Positions 46,865 to 55,754 of a DNA stretch of 64,000 nt are shown piece by piece (the first letter of the stretch is position 1; every line of letters starts with the position of its first letter). The position numbers were made by a program, and so were the translations under genes. The notes below the pieces were generated by a model. That model had not been told where the DNA came from. It worked only from the letters and a program-made list of their open reading frames with translations, and searched no databases. Source of the stretch: Haloferax mucosum ATCC BAA-1512 (GTDB lineage: Archaea > Halobacteriota > Halobacteria > Halobacteriales > Haloferacaceae); contig NZ_AOLN01000010.1 in NCBI RefSeq assembly GCF_000337815.1, positions 124,001 to 188,000 of the forward strand, read 5' to 3'.

Positions 46865-46985
46865 AGCCGTCCGTAGGTACGGTAAATCCCCGCAAAAGTA
46901 TTCGGTCGCCGGAAAGCACGCGGGTGACGCACGTGCGTCACTAGCCCGTCCGTCGCGTTCGGAGGCCGATTGCTGTTGGACGGAT

Positions 46986-47723
46986 TCAGGCGTTGTTCCG
47001 AATCAGCGTTTCGAGGTCGTTGCGAACCTTGGCGACGTCCGTGGTCCGAATCGTCGTTTGGACTGTTCGCTCGTCGAGGTCACCGAGTTCGCTAAGAATT
47101 CCGCCCCGGCGATCGACTTCGACGAACAGTTCGAGCGAATCGGCGCTCGGTCGCGGAATCACTTCGAGTTCGTCGAGTGCGCCGCTGAACTCGCCCGACG
47201 TCGGACGGAACTCGAACTCCTGAATGAACCGCCGATTCGACGTGAAGTAACTGTGCGGGTCGGCCTCGCACTCGGCGCTGTGAAGCGAAAAGCCGAGCTC
47301 GTCGAGTGCGTCGAAGACCGCTTGGAGGCGCGGTTCGGGTCGGACGTTCAGATAGTCTTTGTCTTCGGGGTCAACGGCCCGCTTGATGTCGAGTTCCGTT
47401 TCGATCCACACGTCGGCGTTCCCGAGTGTGACGGGCGTCGAGTACGGAATGTCGAGCGAGACGGATCGCGTCTCTTCTTCGTCGGCTTCGATGGTAAGCC
47501 CTTCTGCGAGTGTGTACTGTTTGATGTCTACCTCTCGGTAGCCCTCGTCTGTTCGGTATCGCGTTTCCAGTTCGAACCGAACCGTCCCGATATCTTGTTC
47601 AACGGTGCCACCCGTGATGTGTACCTCTGCATCGACCGTCTCGCCCGGACGAACCGTGTCGGAGGGGAGAACGGTGTCAACGGTTGCATTGCCAATTCCA
47701 ATACTTGCGAGGACCTTCTTCAT
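46986..47723 (-). CDS. Spo0M-like (arrestin-fold) protein
   Basis: A 245-residue protein of the Spo0M (SpoOM) family. The N-terminal half KKVLASIGIGNATVDTVLP is followed by alternating beta-strands (EVHITGGTVEQDIGTV, the VSLDIPYSTPVTLG segment) of the arrestin-like fold; the C-terminus is also beta-rich. In Bacillus it tunes sporulation; in haloarchaea its role is unknown, perhaps membrane-stress scaffolding. It starts near a 9-bp AT array and a short membrane-protein gene. Confidence 0.88.
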   Translation of the reverse strand: MKKVLASIGIGNATVDTVLPSDTVRPGETVDAEVHITGGTVEQDIGTVRFELETRYRTDEGYREVDIKQYTLAEGLTIEADEEETRSVSLDIPYSTPVTLGNADVWIETELDIKRAVDPEDKDYLNVRPEPRLQAVFDALDELGFSLHSAECEADPHSYFTSNRRFIQEFEFRPTSGEFSGALDELEVIPRPSADSLELFVEVDRRGGILSELGDLDERTVQTTIRTTDVAKVRNDLETLIRNNA

Positions 47724-48030
47724 TGTTGCAGACCAACGGTTTGTCCAGCGGCGTAATGTACTTAGTGGCTTTTCTGTGGCTCGGTCACACTGTGCATTAT
47801 TTTGGGATCATCTGAAAAATCCGGACTATCCATATATTCTGAATTATCTGAATAACCTAAACTACCTATTACTTATTTTTCTAACTTACTAATTAGTCAG
47901 TCACGTAGGTAGCTATATATGGGGTATAGGACGGCTTAGAAACTAGGGTGTCAAAATGGGGACACGGAAATCCACCAAACTAACTAACTAACCAATTAGT
48001 TTATCACGCTGAGTTCACCTAGGTAGCGTA
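47724..48030. other. AT-rich region with phased repeats and direct repeats
   Basis: About 300 bases between Spo0M and a small membrane protein gene. It carries the 9-bp array at 47794-47874 and two near-identical 13-mers (TCACGTAGGTAGC at 47901-47913 and TCACCTAGGTAGC at 48016-48028), each preceded by CTAAC/AATTAG-rich sequence. The second copy is directly before the next start codon. Confidence 0.55.
47794..47874 (+). repeat. 9-bp-phased AT-rich array
   Basis: Nine units in step, including GCATTATTT, CCATATATT, CTGAATTAT, CTGAATAAC, CTAAACTAC, CTATTACTT. Same phase and motif as the arrays near parA, 15 kb away. Confidence 0.65.
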
Positions 48031-48183
48031 TGGAACGAGCCGTCTACCCCGTTCAGAATAACTCCTCGAACACCGAGATGGGTCTTATCGGAACGTTCAT
48101 CGTCGCAGGGTTGTTCGTCCTGTCCATTCCGCTCCTCCCGTTTATCCTCCTCGGACTGCTCAAACAGAAGCTCTCGGGCTGAT
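48031..48183 (+). CDS. Small single-pass membrane protein (50 residues)
   Basis: ATG 48031 opens a 50-codon frame ending in TGA 48181. After a polar N-terminus (MERAVYPVQNNSSNTEMG) comes one long hydrophobic helix (about 19-44) and a basic end (KQKLSG). Such short hydrophobic proteins are common in haloarchaea. Function unknown. It ends about 95 bases before the TetR gene. Confidence 0.55.
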
Positions 48184-48278
48184 CGGGACGGCCGACCGAC
48201 GGCGTCTATAGAGCACTAGACTCCACATAGCCGAACGCGTTGCGAACTGTTATCCGAGTCACGGAGTAGTTGTTGGTA

Positions 48279-48881
48279 ATGACCGATTCAGCAGGCGAGA
48301 CCCCCGCGACTCCGAACGAGGAAATCATGCGGGCGACCTATCGGGCACTCCGGAAAGAGGGCTATACGAACCTCACTATCAAGCAAATCGCCGAGGAGTA
48401 CGGCAAATCGACCGCCGCGGTTCACTACTACTACGAGACGAAAGACGACCTTCTCGTCGCATTTCTCAACTACCTCATCGAACTCTATGTCGATGAAATC
48501 AACCAGATAGAGACGACCGACCCACGGGAACGGCTGGAACTCTTGCTCGACGAACTGCTCTGCAAACCGAAAGACCATCTCCATCTTCTGGGCGCACTGC
48601 TGGCGATGCGAAGTCAGACACCACACAACCAGGCGTTCCGCGAGCGGTTCAAACAGAACGACGAGTACATTCAATACACTCTCAAGGCGGCGATTAACCA
48701 CGGCATCGACGAAGGTGTGTTCGAGGAGCGAGACCCCTCTCACACCACGCACGCGCTGATGAGCATCATCGACGGTGGCCGAACTCGTGCGGTCGTGCTC
48801 GACGACCCGGACGAACTGGACGTAGCGAGGGAGACGGCGGCAGAATACGTCGATAGCATCGTCGCCAAAGAGCGCGTGTGA
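48279..48881 (+). CDS. TetR/AcrR-family transcriptional regulator
   Basis: A 200-residue regulator. The N-terminal HTH (about 12-60) reads EEIMRATYRALRKEGYTNLTIKQIAEEYGKSTAAVHYYYETKDDLL, the typical TetR signature. The C-terminal ligand domain is helical. ATG 48279 is preferred over a TTG at 48270. Haloarchaeal TetR proteins often control adjacent efflux pumps; here none is adjacent, apart from the broken genes downstream. Confidence 0.9.
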   Translation: MTDSAGETPATPNEEIMRATYRALRKEGYTNLTIKQIAEEYGKSTAAVHYYYETKDDLLVAFLNYLIELYVDEINQIETTDPRERLELLLDELLCKPKDHLHLLGALLAMRSQTPHNQAFRERFKQNDEYIQYTLKAAINHGIDEGVFEERDPSHTTHALMSIIDGGRTRAVVLDDPDELDVARETAAEYVDSIVAKERV

Positions 48882-49004
48882 CCCCGGGACCCGCTTGGGT
48901 CTGCTCCCCCCTCGCGGCACTCATTTTTACTCCCGCGTCCTATCGATTCTAGAATAGCAGACACCCACTCCACAGTTTATACACTGACAAAATATTCAAC
49001 AACC

Positions 49005-49103
49005 TATGGCACGCGATTGTCTGGCAAAATCGCGGTCGTTACGGGTGAAAGTAGCGGTATCGGCCAAACGACGCGAAACCTTTTCAACAAGCAGACATTC
49101 TAA
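49005..49103 (+). pseudogene. Short-chain dehydrogenase remnant
   Basis: The frame reads GTRLSGKIAVVTGESSGIGQTTRNLF and then stops at 49101. GKxAVVTGxSSGIG is the NAD-binding N-terminus of classical SDR enzymes (first strand and TGxxxGIG motif). No catalytic region follows, so only about 30 codons survive. ATG 49006 is in another frame. Confidence 0.55.
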
Positions 49104-49164
49104 CTACCCCGATTTGTGCTGTTCTGGGCTTTCTTGTTTGGTCAACCGACAGCCTTGCGGCGAC

Positions 49165-50361
49165 CTACACCCTTCCATTGATAATATCAGCGACCCGTTG
49201 GCGGTCGAATAACTGGTGTTGGGTGGGGACGTCTCCAATCGAGCCAGGCCACTCGCCAAACTCGTCGGGGTACAACTGCATCGCGACTGCCTCTGCCGAA
49301 AAGAGATCGATGATCGGCCCCATGTTCGTCCCGGCCGACCGGACGAAGTTCTCGTTTTGGACCGCAGTCAACTCACTCAAAATTTCGTGGTTCTTGGCTG
49401 CTTCGAGGGTTTGCTGGAAGGAGTCGCTAGTTGCCGTCGTCAGATTATCGATGAGTCCAATGTATTCTGGGTCAACTTCGAGGAGTTCCTCGTAGCCGAT
49501 TTTCTTGTACGGGACGTAAGACTCTCCTTTGAACGCACTGTTGACACCAAGCTTACGCAAGGACCTACCATCGTTTCGGACCGCGTTGATGTTCGCCGCC
49601 ATCAGGTTCTTTCCTTCGATGTCGAAGTCGATGATGAATGCACCGACGGTCGGTTTGTCGTCCGGGAGACGCGACTGTATCTCGGCAAACACCTCGTCTT
49701 TGAGGGTCACCCATGCATTGTACTGTGCTTGCCGCTGGAATATTTTCGCCACCTTCTCGACGGCTTCGTACAGTGTGTAGTACGGGTCACGTCCGTACGG
49801 GAAGCGGATCATCGACCCCAATATTGGACCAATGTCGCGCTCTATCTCTTCTAGGTCGTGGTCAGTCCACCCTGAGTACCGCTTGAGAACCCGCGGGTCC
49901 ATCAGGTGTACATCAGCATCGACCTCGTAGAACACTTCCTTGTCGAACCCCGAGCTTTCGGAGTCAAACAGTTGCTCTACGGAACCCAGGTCGATAGCAA
50001 CCTCAGGAAGTGCTTCGTAGTATTTTAACTGCTCTTCTTCGAGGGACATCATCGCGGATGGCTTGATACCAAATGACATCGCCATATCCATCCAGGCCCC
50101 GGGAAAACTCGCGTAGGTTTCGGGTACCGTCTCGAAGGTATGTGTTCCGGCTGGTTTGACGGTCACTTCGTACGGTGTTGGATTGTCACTTTCCGTCGTC
50201 GCCCGCTCGTCCGGTGGTGTCGTAGTCGCGGTGTTACCCGACGATGAGTCGTCACTGGTGCCGAGACAACCAGCAAGTATCCCACTGCCAACGATACCGC
50301 AACCAGCCTTCAGTACATCTCTGCGACGTTGACTGCTGTCCGAGGAGTCTCTGTTTTGCAT
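49165..50361 (-). CDS. Iron-type ABC transporter substrate-binding lipoprotein
   Basis: A 398-residue protein starting at ATG 50361 (MQNRDSSDSSQRRRDVL), which puts the Tat motif and lipobox LAGC at normal distances; a frame from 50430 adds 23 residues. The body is a class III (FepB/BtuF-like) binding protein: ETVPETYASFPGAWMDMAMSFG, DLGSVEQLFD, then DVHLMDPRVL and a C-terminal helix. It should bind a ferric siderophore or similar metal chelate. A palindromic operator lies between its TATA box and start, consistent with iron control. No permease or ATPase gene is adjacent. Confidence 0.85.
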   Translation of the reverse strand: MQNRDSSDSSQRRRDVLKAGCGIVGSGILAGCLGTSDDSSSGNTATTTPPDERATTESDNPTPYEVTVKPAGTHTFETVPETYASFPGAWMDMAMSFGIKPSAMMSLEEEQLKYYEALPEVAIDLGSVEQLFDSESSGFDKEVFYEVDADVHLMDPRVLKRYSGWTDHDLEEIERDIGPILGSMIRFPYGRDPYYTLYEAVEKVAKIFQRQAQYNAWVTLKDEVFAEIQSRLPDDKPTVGAFIIDFDIEGKNLMAANINAVRNDGRSLRKLGVNSAFKGESYVPYKKIGYEELLEVDPEYIGLIDNLTTATSDSFQQTLEAAKNHEILSELTAVQNENFVRSAGTNMGPIIDLFSAEAVAMQLYPDEFGEWPGSIGDVPTQHQLFDRQRVADIINGRV

Positions 50362-50365
50362 ATTT

Positions 50366-50379
50366 TTAGGCTGGCCTAA
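50366..50379. promoter_or_regulatory. Palindromic operator, candidate DtxR/Idr-type iron site
   Basis: TTAGGC-TG-GCCTAA has perfect 6-bp arms. It resembles the TTAGG...CCTAA sites of DtxR/IdeR-family metal regulators and lies between the TATA box and the expected transcription start, where binding would block transcription. Confidence 0.55.
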
Positions 50380-50385
50380 GAATAG

Positions 50386-50393
50386 GTTATATG
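50386..50393 (-). promoter_or_regulatory. TATA box of the iron-binding-protein gene
   Basis: The minus strand reads CATATAAC, about 27 bases before the expected start of a leaderless transcript at 50361. Confidence 0.55.
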
Positions 50394-50481
50394 TTGCGAT
50401 TCTTGACCAGTACGGGTGGGTCTGTCTCACTCTCCCCGTGATTTATTTGTAACACTATCTACCGTAGGCACCGTCTAGTTA

Positions 50482-50927
50482 GTGACTTCCCTAGTGGTGT
50501 TCGTCCGTCGAGCCCTTGCGGTCGTTGGACGCTATCGCATTTCACGAATTGTATGGGCCACTCGTGGACACTCACATGATTGCCTCACGGATGGTTCATC
50601 GACTCGTCGGGCTTGTACACTGTCAATCGCCGGGGCCTTGTCTTCGCTACTCGCAGGCCTCGGGCAGGTCTCCCTTCGTCGCTGGAAACGCGCGCTCGGG
50701 AGGCTCACCGTTCTGTTCGCCGTGAGCTATGTGAGCGGTCTCGGTGCCGTCAGTACGTATCTCGAAGGGACCGGGAACTTCTGGGCCGCCGCGCCATATT
50801 CTTCGTGACCGTCTTTGCGACTATCGACGCGTACATCGTCGTACCGACCGAGCACAGCGTCGCTCCGAACGGTTTCGGAGACGACGGAGTGTCGCGGTTG
50901 CGTTCATCGGTTAGAGATAGTGACTGA
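50482..50927 (+). pseudogene. Frameshifted remnant of a haloarchaeal membrane protein
   Basis: The first frame (to 50808) contains SLLAGLGQVSLRRWKRALGRLTVLFAVSYVSGLGAV. A second frame picks up near 50790 with FFVTVFATIDAYIVV and ends at 50927. Together they resemble small haloarchaeal multi-helix proteins with a GLGHxYLRRWxRG motif and a terminal xxSxxDAY helix. One frameshift near 50790 separates the parts. The N-terminal section is poorly conserved. Confidence 0.4.
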
Positions 50928-51752
50928 CTCCGAAATCGTCTCGTAATCGGTTTGTTTCGCTGTGCTCCCGACGCTTTGGGTATCTCGTCTGGTTGCTCTA
51001 ACCTCATTTTGAACTGAGGAGTTCGAATACATGATGTGTAACGAACTTCGCAACACTACTTGTTTCAAACTCTAATGATAAATTATAATCTATATTTTGT
51101 CTGGATAATTCCACTCTGATGCTTATCCTTTCGTATTCAATACTTGGCCTACAACGATACTACGCTGTGATTTTGACTTTGTAACGGCATCAGCCTTCGT
51201 CACAAGACCAAAATAAGCATTTTATCCGTCTATCGTCGCAATCTATCTTTGGACTCCCAATTCTCTTAACCGACACTGTGTGGCTATCTTTACTGCAGAT
51301 ATCAAATCTACTACCTCGACCGATTTTATCACGAATACTCTAATAATATACTCAATTCAACTTTAAATCTGTATATTGTTACTTGAATTATAAATATAAC
51401 TTCTCTGCTGATTAATTCCCAAAAATAATATTGTCTATATTTCACATTTCTCACATGGTTTCTATTTTCCGCTCTTACTTAAGTGCCATTTATGAACCAG
51501 TCATATAGGGACTAAGTTTTGATTCTACGCCTGTTTCGGTTCGCGGAGCTAATTACAGATAGATAACCGTTACGGCCGTACTATTGTAATTGGGATTGAA
51601 AACACATCTACTCTCGTACTCGAAGCCCCGCGAACCGGCCGTCACTCCGGTTCTCCCTCGCGGTCTACTGTTGCTATACATATTTTCTTCGCACACGCAA
51701 CTGGTTCGTTTCCACTACTGTTTTGTTGAGTGAGAAGAGAGCTAAGCTGACA
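50928..51752. other. AT-rich gene desert before the conjugation module
   Basis: About 825 bases of low GC with no open frame of note except a 114-codon antisense frame over the next gene. No repeats matching the 9-bp motif or ORB were found. It separates the metabolic half from the type IV-like module and may be its left boundary. No tRNA or attachment site was recognised. Confidence 0.5.
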
Positions 51753-52169
51753 ATGAAGTCAGTCCCAATTCCGGGAGAAATCCTCCGAACTGACGTCTTC
51801 CTTGGCTTGACCTTCGACGAACTCGTGATTCTGGGCTCGGTCCCGCTCGTTGTTATCTTCCCCAGCCTATTCATCAAGCAGATACCGCTTTTTGCGACTC
51901 TCGGTATTGTCCTCCTGTCTACGTTGGGCGTCGCTGCCATCGTTCTCCGAACACCCGATGGACAGACCCCTCTCGAATGGGCCCCTGCGGCCCTGAGACG
52001 TAGAATCATGCCCGACACGTACTACCTAAAACCCCGAATCCGAGACCGTGATACAATCGTCTATGCAGACGTCGTCCACACTTCGGACCAAATTGTTTCG
52101 GACTCCAACCAGTCGGAACCTACGGACTCTAAATCGAACCAGAGCACTCCCACAACGCAAGATGACTGA
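51753..52169 (+). CDS. PrgI-like conjugation membrane protein
   Basis: A 138-residue protein with two adjacent hydrophobic helices (about 20-40 and 45-66) near the N-terminus, preceded by the short sequence KSVPIPGEILRTDVFLGLTFDEL. This matches PrgI (VirB3-like) proteins of Gram-positive conjugative systems, which precede the VirB4 ATPase. The C-terminal 70 residues are polar. ATG 51753 is used; the in-frame start at 51723 adds a basic leader. It overlaps the next gene by eight bases, so translation is coupled. Confidence 0.78.
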   Translation: MKSVPIPGEILRTDVFLGLTFDELVILGSVPLVVIFPSLFIKQIPLFATLGIVLLSTLGVAAIVLRTPDGQTPLEWAPAALRRRIMPDTYYLKPRIRDRDTIVYADVVHTSDQIVSDSNQSEPTDSKSNQSTPTTQDD

Positions 52170-53316
52170 CGATAGCACTGCGGATACTTCCGCGCCTCAC
52201 TCTGAAGAAACCGTATCGACATCGACGAATCGAGAACAGACACCGGCGGACGCCGGCTCAGATGATACCTCTGACGAGCACGAGAGCAAGGGTGCTTTCG
52301 AGGGCGTCCACGCAGTCGACCAGAACCTACCGGGCGGTACCGAAGACGTAGACTCCCCAACACAGCCAAAAGCCGATGTTGAGGAGGGCCTTCGTTCGGA
52401 GCCGACCGACGGTCCATCCCCTGCAAGTGACGAGGCTCAGCCCGGTGACGATGATAGTGACGCATTCACCGATGCACACGTCGGAACACTTGAGCCACCA
52501 CAGCGTTCCGACACTACGGAAAAAGGGAGCCTCTCGATTCCGAACTACGCACAGGATTTGCTTGATTTCGAGTTCGTTCTCGAAGCCCACGACGAGTTCC
52601 TTCCTAACAGTGTTAATGGCGCTGGGATGGTTGTCACGGGCGAAGACGAGTTCGTCGGTATCGCGGAAATCAGCCCTCGGTCGTGGTCAATTCACACGGC
52701 CGAAAAGAAAACGGAGATCATCCAGACGTACAAATCTGCGTTCCTCGCAACACTGGATTTTCCCATTCAGATAGTGTCGTACCCGACGACATTCGACATC
52801 TCTGACCACGTCGAACGACTGAAGGACGTCACTGCGGCGGGTCGAACCCACTCGACCGATAGCCAACTGGTGACTCTCGGTCGCCAGGTGTACCCGGATT
52901 GGCTCGACCGTTTCATCAAGCGGAACGATATGAAACAACGGCAGTTCTACGTCGTCGTCCCGATCTCCGAAACACAGATCAATCAGTTTCGGAACGAAGA
53001 CAGCGGTCTGTTACAGGCGGCCGCAGACGCGTTTTCACCGCTCGAACCGGTCGCAGAGTTCTTCCACGACGGAACCGAATCTAGTGTCAGCACACAACAG
53101 TGCTTACGGGAACTAGATTCGCGTCTCGACCGCGTTGCGAGCAGTCTCCACCGTCTCGACATCCGCACCACGAGACTGTCCGACCGAGACGCTGTTATGA
53201 GCGTTCTCTATCACTACTACAACAACGAACAGCCGGTCAACGGTTCGTTCCCCACGGGTCCCTACTCGGCCGAAAGCACGGACGCCCCCGACACGACTCC
53301 CCAAAATAGCAGGTAA
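52162..53316 (+). CDS. VirB4 N-domain-like conjugation protein
   Basis: A 384-residue protein starting at ATG 52162. The first 130 residues are an acidic, disordered tail (Ser/Thr/Asp/Glu). The rest resembles the N-terminal, non-ATPase domain of VirB4/TraC/TrsE proteins: ISPRSWSIHTAEKKTEIIQTYKSAFLATLDFPIQIVSYP and RQFYVVVPISETQ. No Walker motifs are present. Together with the next protein it probably reconstitutes a split VirB4 system. It lies eight bases before the ATPase. Confidence 0.7.
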   Translation: MTDDSTADTSAPHSEETVSTSTNREQTPADAGSDDTSDEHESKGAFEGVHAVDQNLPGGTEDVDSPTQPKADVEEGLRSEPTDGPSPASDEAQPGDDDSDAFTDAHVGTLEPPQRSDTTEKGSLSIPNYAQDLLDFEFVLEAHDEFLPNSVNGAGMVVTGEDEFVGIAEISPRSWSIHTAEKKTEIIQTYKSAFLATLDFPIQIVSYPTTFDISDHVERLKDVTAAGRTHSTDSQLVTLGRQVYPDWLDRFIKRNDMKQRQFYVVVPISETQINQFRNEDSGLLQAAADAFSPLEPVAEFFHDGTESSVSTQQCLRELDSRLDRVASSLHRLDIRTTRLSDRDAVMSVLYHYYNNEQPVNGSFPTGPYSAESTDAPDTTPQNSR

Positions 53317-53323
53317 TTCTCGA

Positions 53324-55705
53324 ATGGCTTTCACAATCACGACGCTCCAGGCTGACAGTATCGCCTCGATGACTCGGACGATCTACGACCTCTTCGGATT
53401 GAGTTGGGTAATCGAAACGTATGGAATTTGGCCTGCGTTCGGTCTCTTTGCCGGGTGTGCCATGCTTCTCAGTACGATCTGGATTGCAGTTTCGTCCCGC
53501 TCGTCATCGAGCTTCAGCATCGGTGGCGTATTACCGTTCAGTGGCGGCGTGTCTAGCGGCGCCGACGCGACGGGCGTCAACGACGAAGTCGTCGCGGAGG
53601 CGGCAAAACGCATCCAGCAGGCTGGCGAAGAGATAACCGAAGAGCGACTCGCGGACGAAATCAAGTCGGTAAAGGAAGACACACAGCGCGAACAGAGCGG
53701 AAAAACGGGCGTTATCCCCGACCGAACCGAGCGGTCTCGGACGGCGAACCTTTCGATTTCCCCCGAGCGTATCATCGAGTCGGAGAGCTATCTTAAACGG
53801 ATAGGTGGACAAGGAACGGAGAAGTACGCTCGCTCACTTATCATTTCGAGCTATCCGAGTCGCGTCTCTCCGGGCTGGCTCGATGCACTGTTTACGAGCG
53901 GGCTTTCGACGAACGGTGCCGAAATCCGGGTCTCTTACCACATCTTCCCGCGGGACGCCGAAGAGATGAAACGGAAGTTGAACGTCCGTGCGACGCGACT
54001 CACCTCTCAGATTCGACGGAAGAAGAACGATGGAAAGCTCAACACTATCGAAGAAGAACAGCAACTCCAGCACGTCGAGCGCCTGCGTAGCGGCTTGACC
54101 GAAGGTTCGACGAAACTGTTCGATTTCGGGGTGTACTTCGAGGTTCTCGCTGAAGACGAAGAGACGCTAAACGAGGGAACACAGGAACTCAAACAGCTAC
54201 TCTCTCAGGTCAACACAAAAGTCACGACGCTTTACGACCGCCAACTCCAGTCCCAACAGACGATGGCACCGCTCGCAACAGACACCATCCGGAGTACGCA
54301 AATCATGGATTTAGATGCGCTCGGAACGACCTTCCCGTTCACCGACCGCTCTATCGTTCAAGCCAGCGGTGTCTTGATGGGCTTCCAGCTATCGACTAAT
54401 GCGCCTATCGTCGTCGATCGTTTCGAACAGTCCGGCCACAACATGCTCATCTCGGGGAAGATTGGGTCCGGAAAGTCGTACCTCGCAAAACTCTCTATGT
54501 GGCGGCGGCTGATGATGGACCCCGAAACCGAGGTGCTGATTATCGACCCAGTTGGCGGCTTTAGCGACGTCGTCGATGCCGTTGACGGCCAACGCGTCAC
54601 TATCGACAGTCGTTCTCGAATCAACCCGCTCGAAATCAAACAGGTTGACGACACCAGCGCCGTCGAAGGAGACCCATACGACGACAAGATACGAAGTGTA
54701 ATGGGCCTATTCGAGTCACACTTCCAAGGCAAACGCGAACTCAGTAAGGAAGAAGAGGGTGTCTTGCGCCGCGCGATACGATACGCCTACCTCGAACGCG
54801 GGATTACGAAAGACATCAGTACGCACCACCACGAAAGCCCGGTCATTCAGGACGTTCTCGACCTACTCGAACAGATGGCAAACGGGACGCCGCCGAGTGA
54901 TTTCCTCGAAGTTCCCGAACACGTACGGCCCGAAATCACGACGATTCATACCGAGACGACGATCGAAGGCAAAGAGCAGGCTGACCGACTCGCGGACTAC
55001 GCACACAGTGTCCTTCTCGGTCTCGAAGAGTTCAACCGAGGCGGCCAGCGCAGTAACCTCAACGGAAAAACGAACGTGAGGCTCCAAGACCGTGTCGTCC
55101 AGTTCGACCTGTCGAGCGTCGCCGACGGCTCGAACGAGGGACTCATTATGCACATCGTCTTGGACTGGCTCTTCCAGCGCGCGAAGGCGAACACCGGCAA
55201 GATGGTCGTCATGATCGACGAAGCTCACTACATGCTCGGCCACGAGCAGGCCTTAGACATGCTGAACCTGTTTGCTCGCCACAGTCGTCACTACGGAAGT
55301 GGACTGACGCTCATCAGCCAGACAGTAGACGAGTTCATGGCGAACCAGAAAGCCAAGGAGATCTACGACCAGTGTGACACCCGGGCGTTGATGCGACACC
55401 AAGACATCGGAGACGATGCCATTGAGGCGCTGAACCTGACGCCGCGAGAGCGGGACTTCGTCCTGCAGGCGCAGGCCGGAAACTCGGCGAACTACTCCGA
55501 GTCACTCCTGTACGTCACCGGTAAGGGGAAGATGCGCATGCGAGTTCTGTCGAACGACTTCGAGCACCACGTTATCGACGGCGACATGAACGTGTGGGCG
55601 TTCCTCTACGACAACGACATGGTGGGTTGGGACGCAATCCCCGAGGACGAGCGCCGGGCGGTAAAGCGGATTCTCGACGTCACCCCGTCTAGCTCGCTGT
55701 CCTGA
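53324..55705 (+). CDS. VirB4-family conjugation ATPase
   Basis: A 793-residue ATPase with one transmembrane helix near residues 35-55. The middle part (about 150-330) is a VirB4 linker region. The motor domain has Walker A ISGKIGSGKSY (about 374-384), then IIDPVGGFSD, and Walker B VVMIDEAHYML (about 625-636). TLISQTVDEFMANQ and QCDTRALMRHQD follow, the VirB4/HerA-FtsK motor pattern. It powers pilus assembly and DNA transfer. It is the anchor for calling this a conjugation-type module; no VirD4 coupling protein or relaxase lies in the window. Confidence 0.92.
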   Translation: MAFTITTLQADSIASMTRTIYDLFGLSWVIETYGIWPAFGLFAGCAMLLSTIWIAVSSRSSSSFSIGGVLPFSGGVSSGADATGVNDEVVAEAAKRIQQAGEEITEERLADEIKSVKEDTQREQSGKTGVIPDRTERSRTANLSISPERIIESESYLKRIGGQGTEKYARSLIISSYPSRVSPGWLDALFTSGLSTNGAEIRVSYHIFPRDAEEMKRKLNVRATRLTSQIRRKKNDGKLNTIEEEQQLQHVERLRSGLTEGSTKLFDFGVYFEVLAEDEETLNEGTQELKQLLSQVNTKVTTLYDRQLQSQQTMAPLATDTIRSTQIMDLDALGTTFPFTDRSIVQASGVLMGFQLSTNAPIVVDRFEQSGHNMLISGKIGSGKSYLAKLSMWRRLMMDPETEVLIIDPVGGFSDVVDAVDGQRVTIDSRSRINPLEIKQVDDTSAVEGDPYDDKIRSVMGLFESHFQGKRELSKEEEGVLRRAIRYAYLERGITKDISTHHHESPVIQDVLDLLEQMANGTPPSDFLEVPEHVRPEITTIHTETTIEGKEQADRLADYAHSVLLGLEEFNRGGQRSNLNGKTNVRLQDRVVQFDLSSVADGSNEGLIMHIVLDWLFQRAKANTGKMVVMIDEAHYMLGHEQALDMLNLFARHSRHYGSGLTLISQTVDEFMANQKAKEIYDQCDTRALMRHQDIGDDAIEALNLTPRERDFVLQAQAGNSANYSESLLYVTGKGKMRMRVLSNDFEHHVIDGDMNVWAFLYDNDMVGWDAIPEDERRAVKRILDVTPSSSLS

Positions 55706-55754
55706 TTCGCTGTTCCGACTACTTCTTCTATTTGACAAAAACAGTTGTAGGGTT

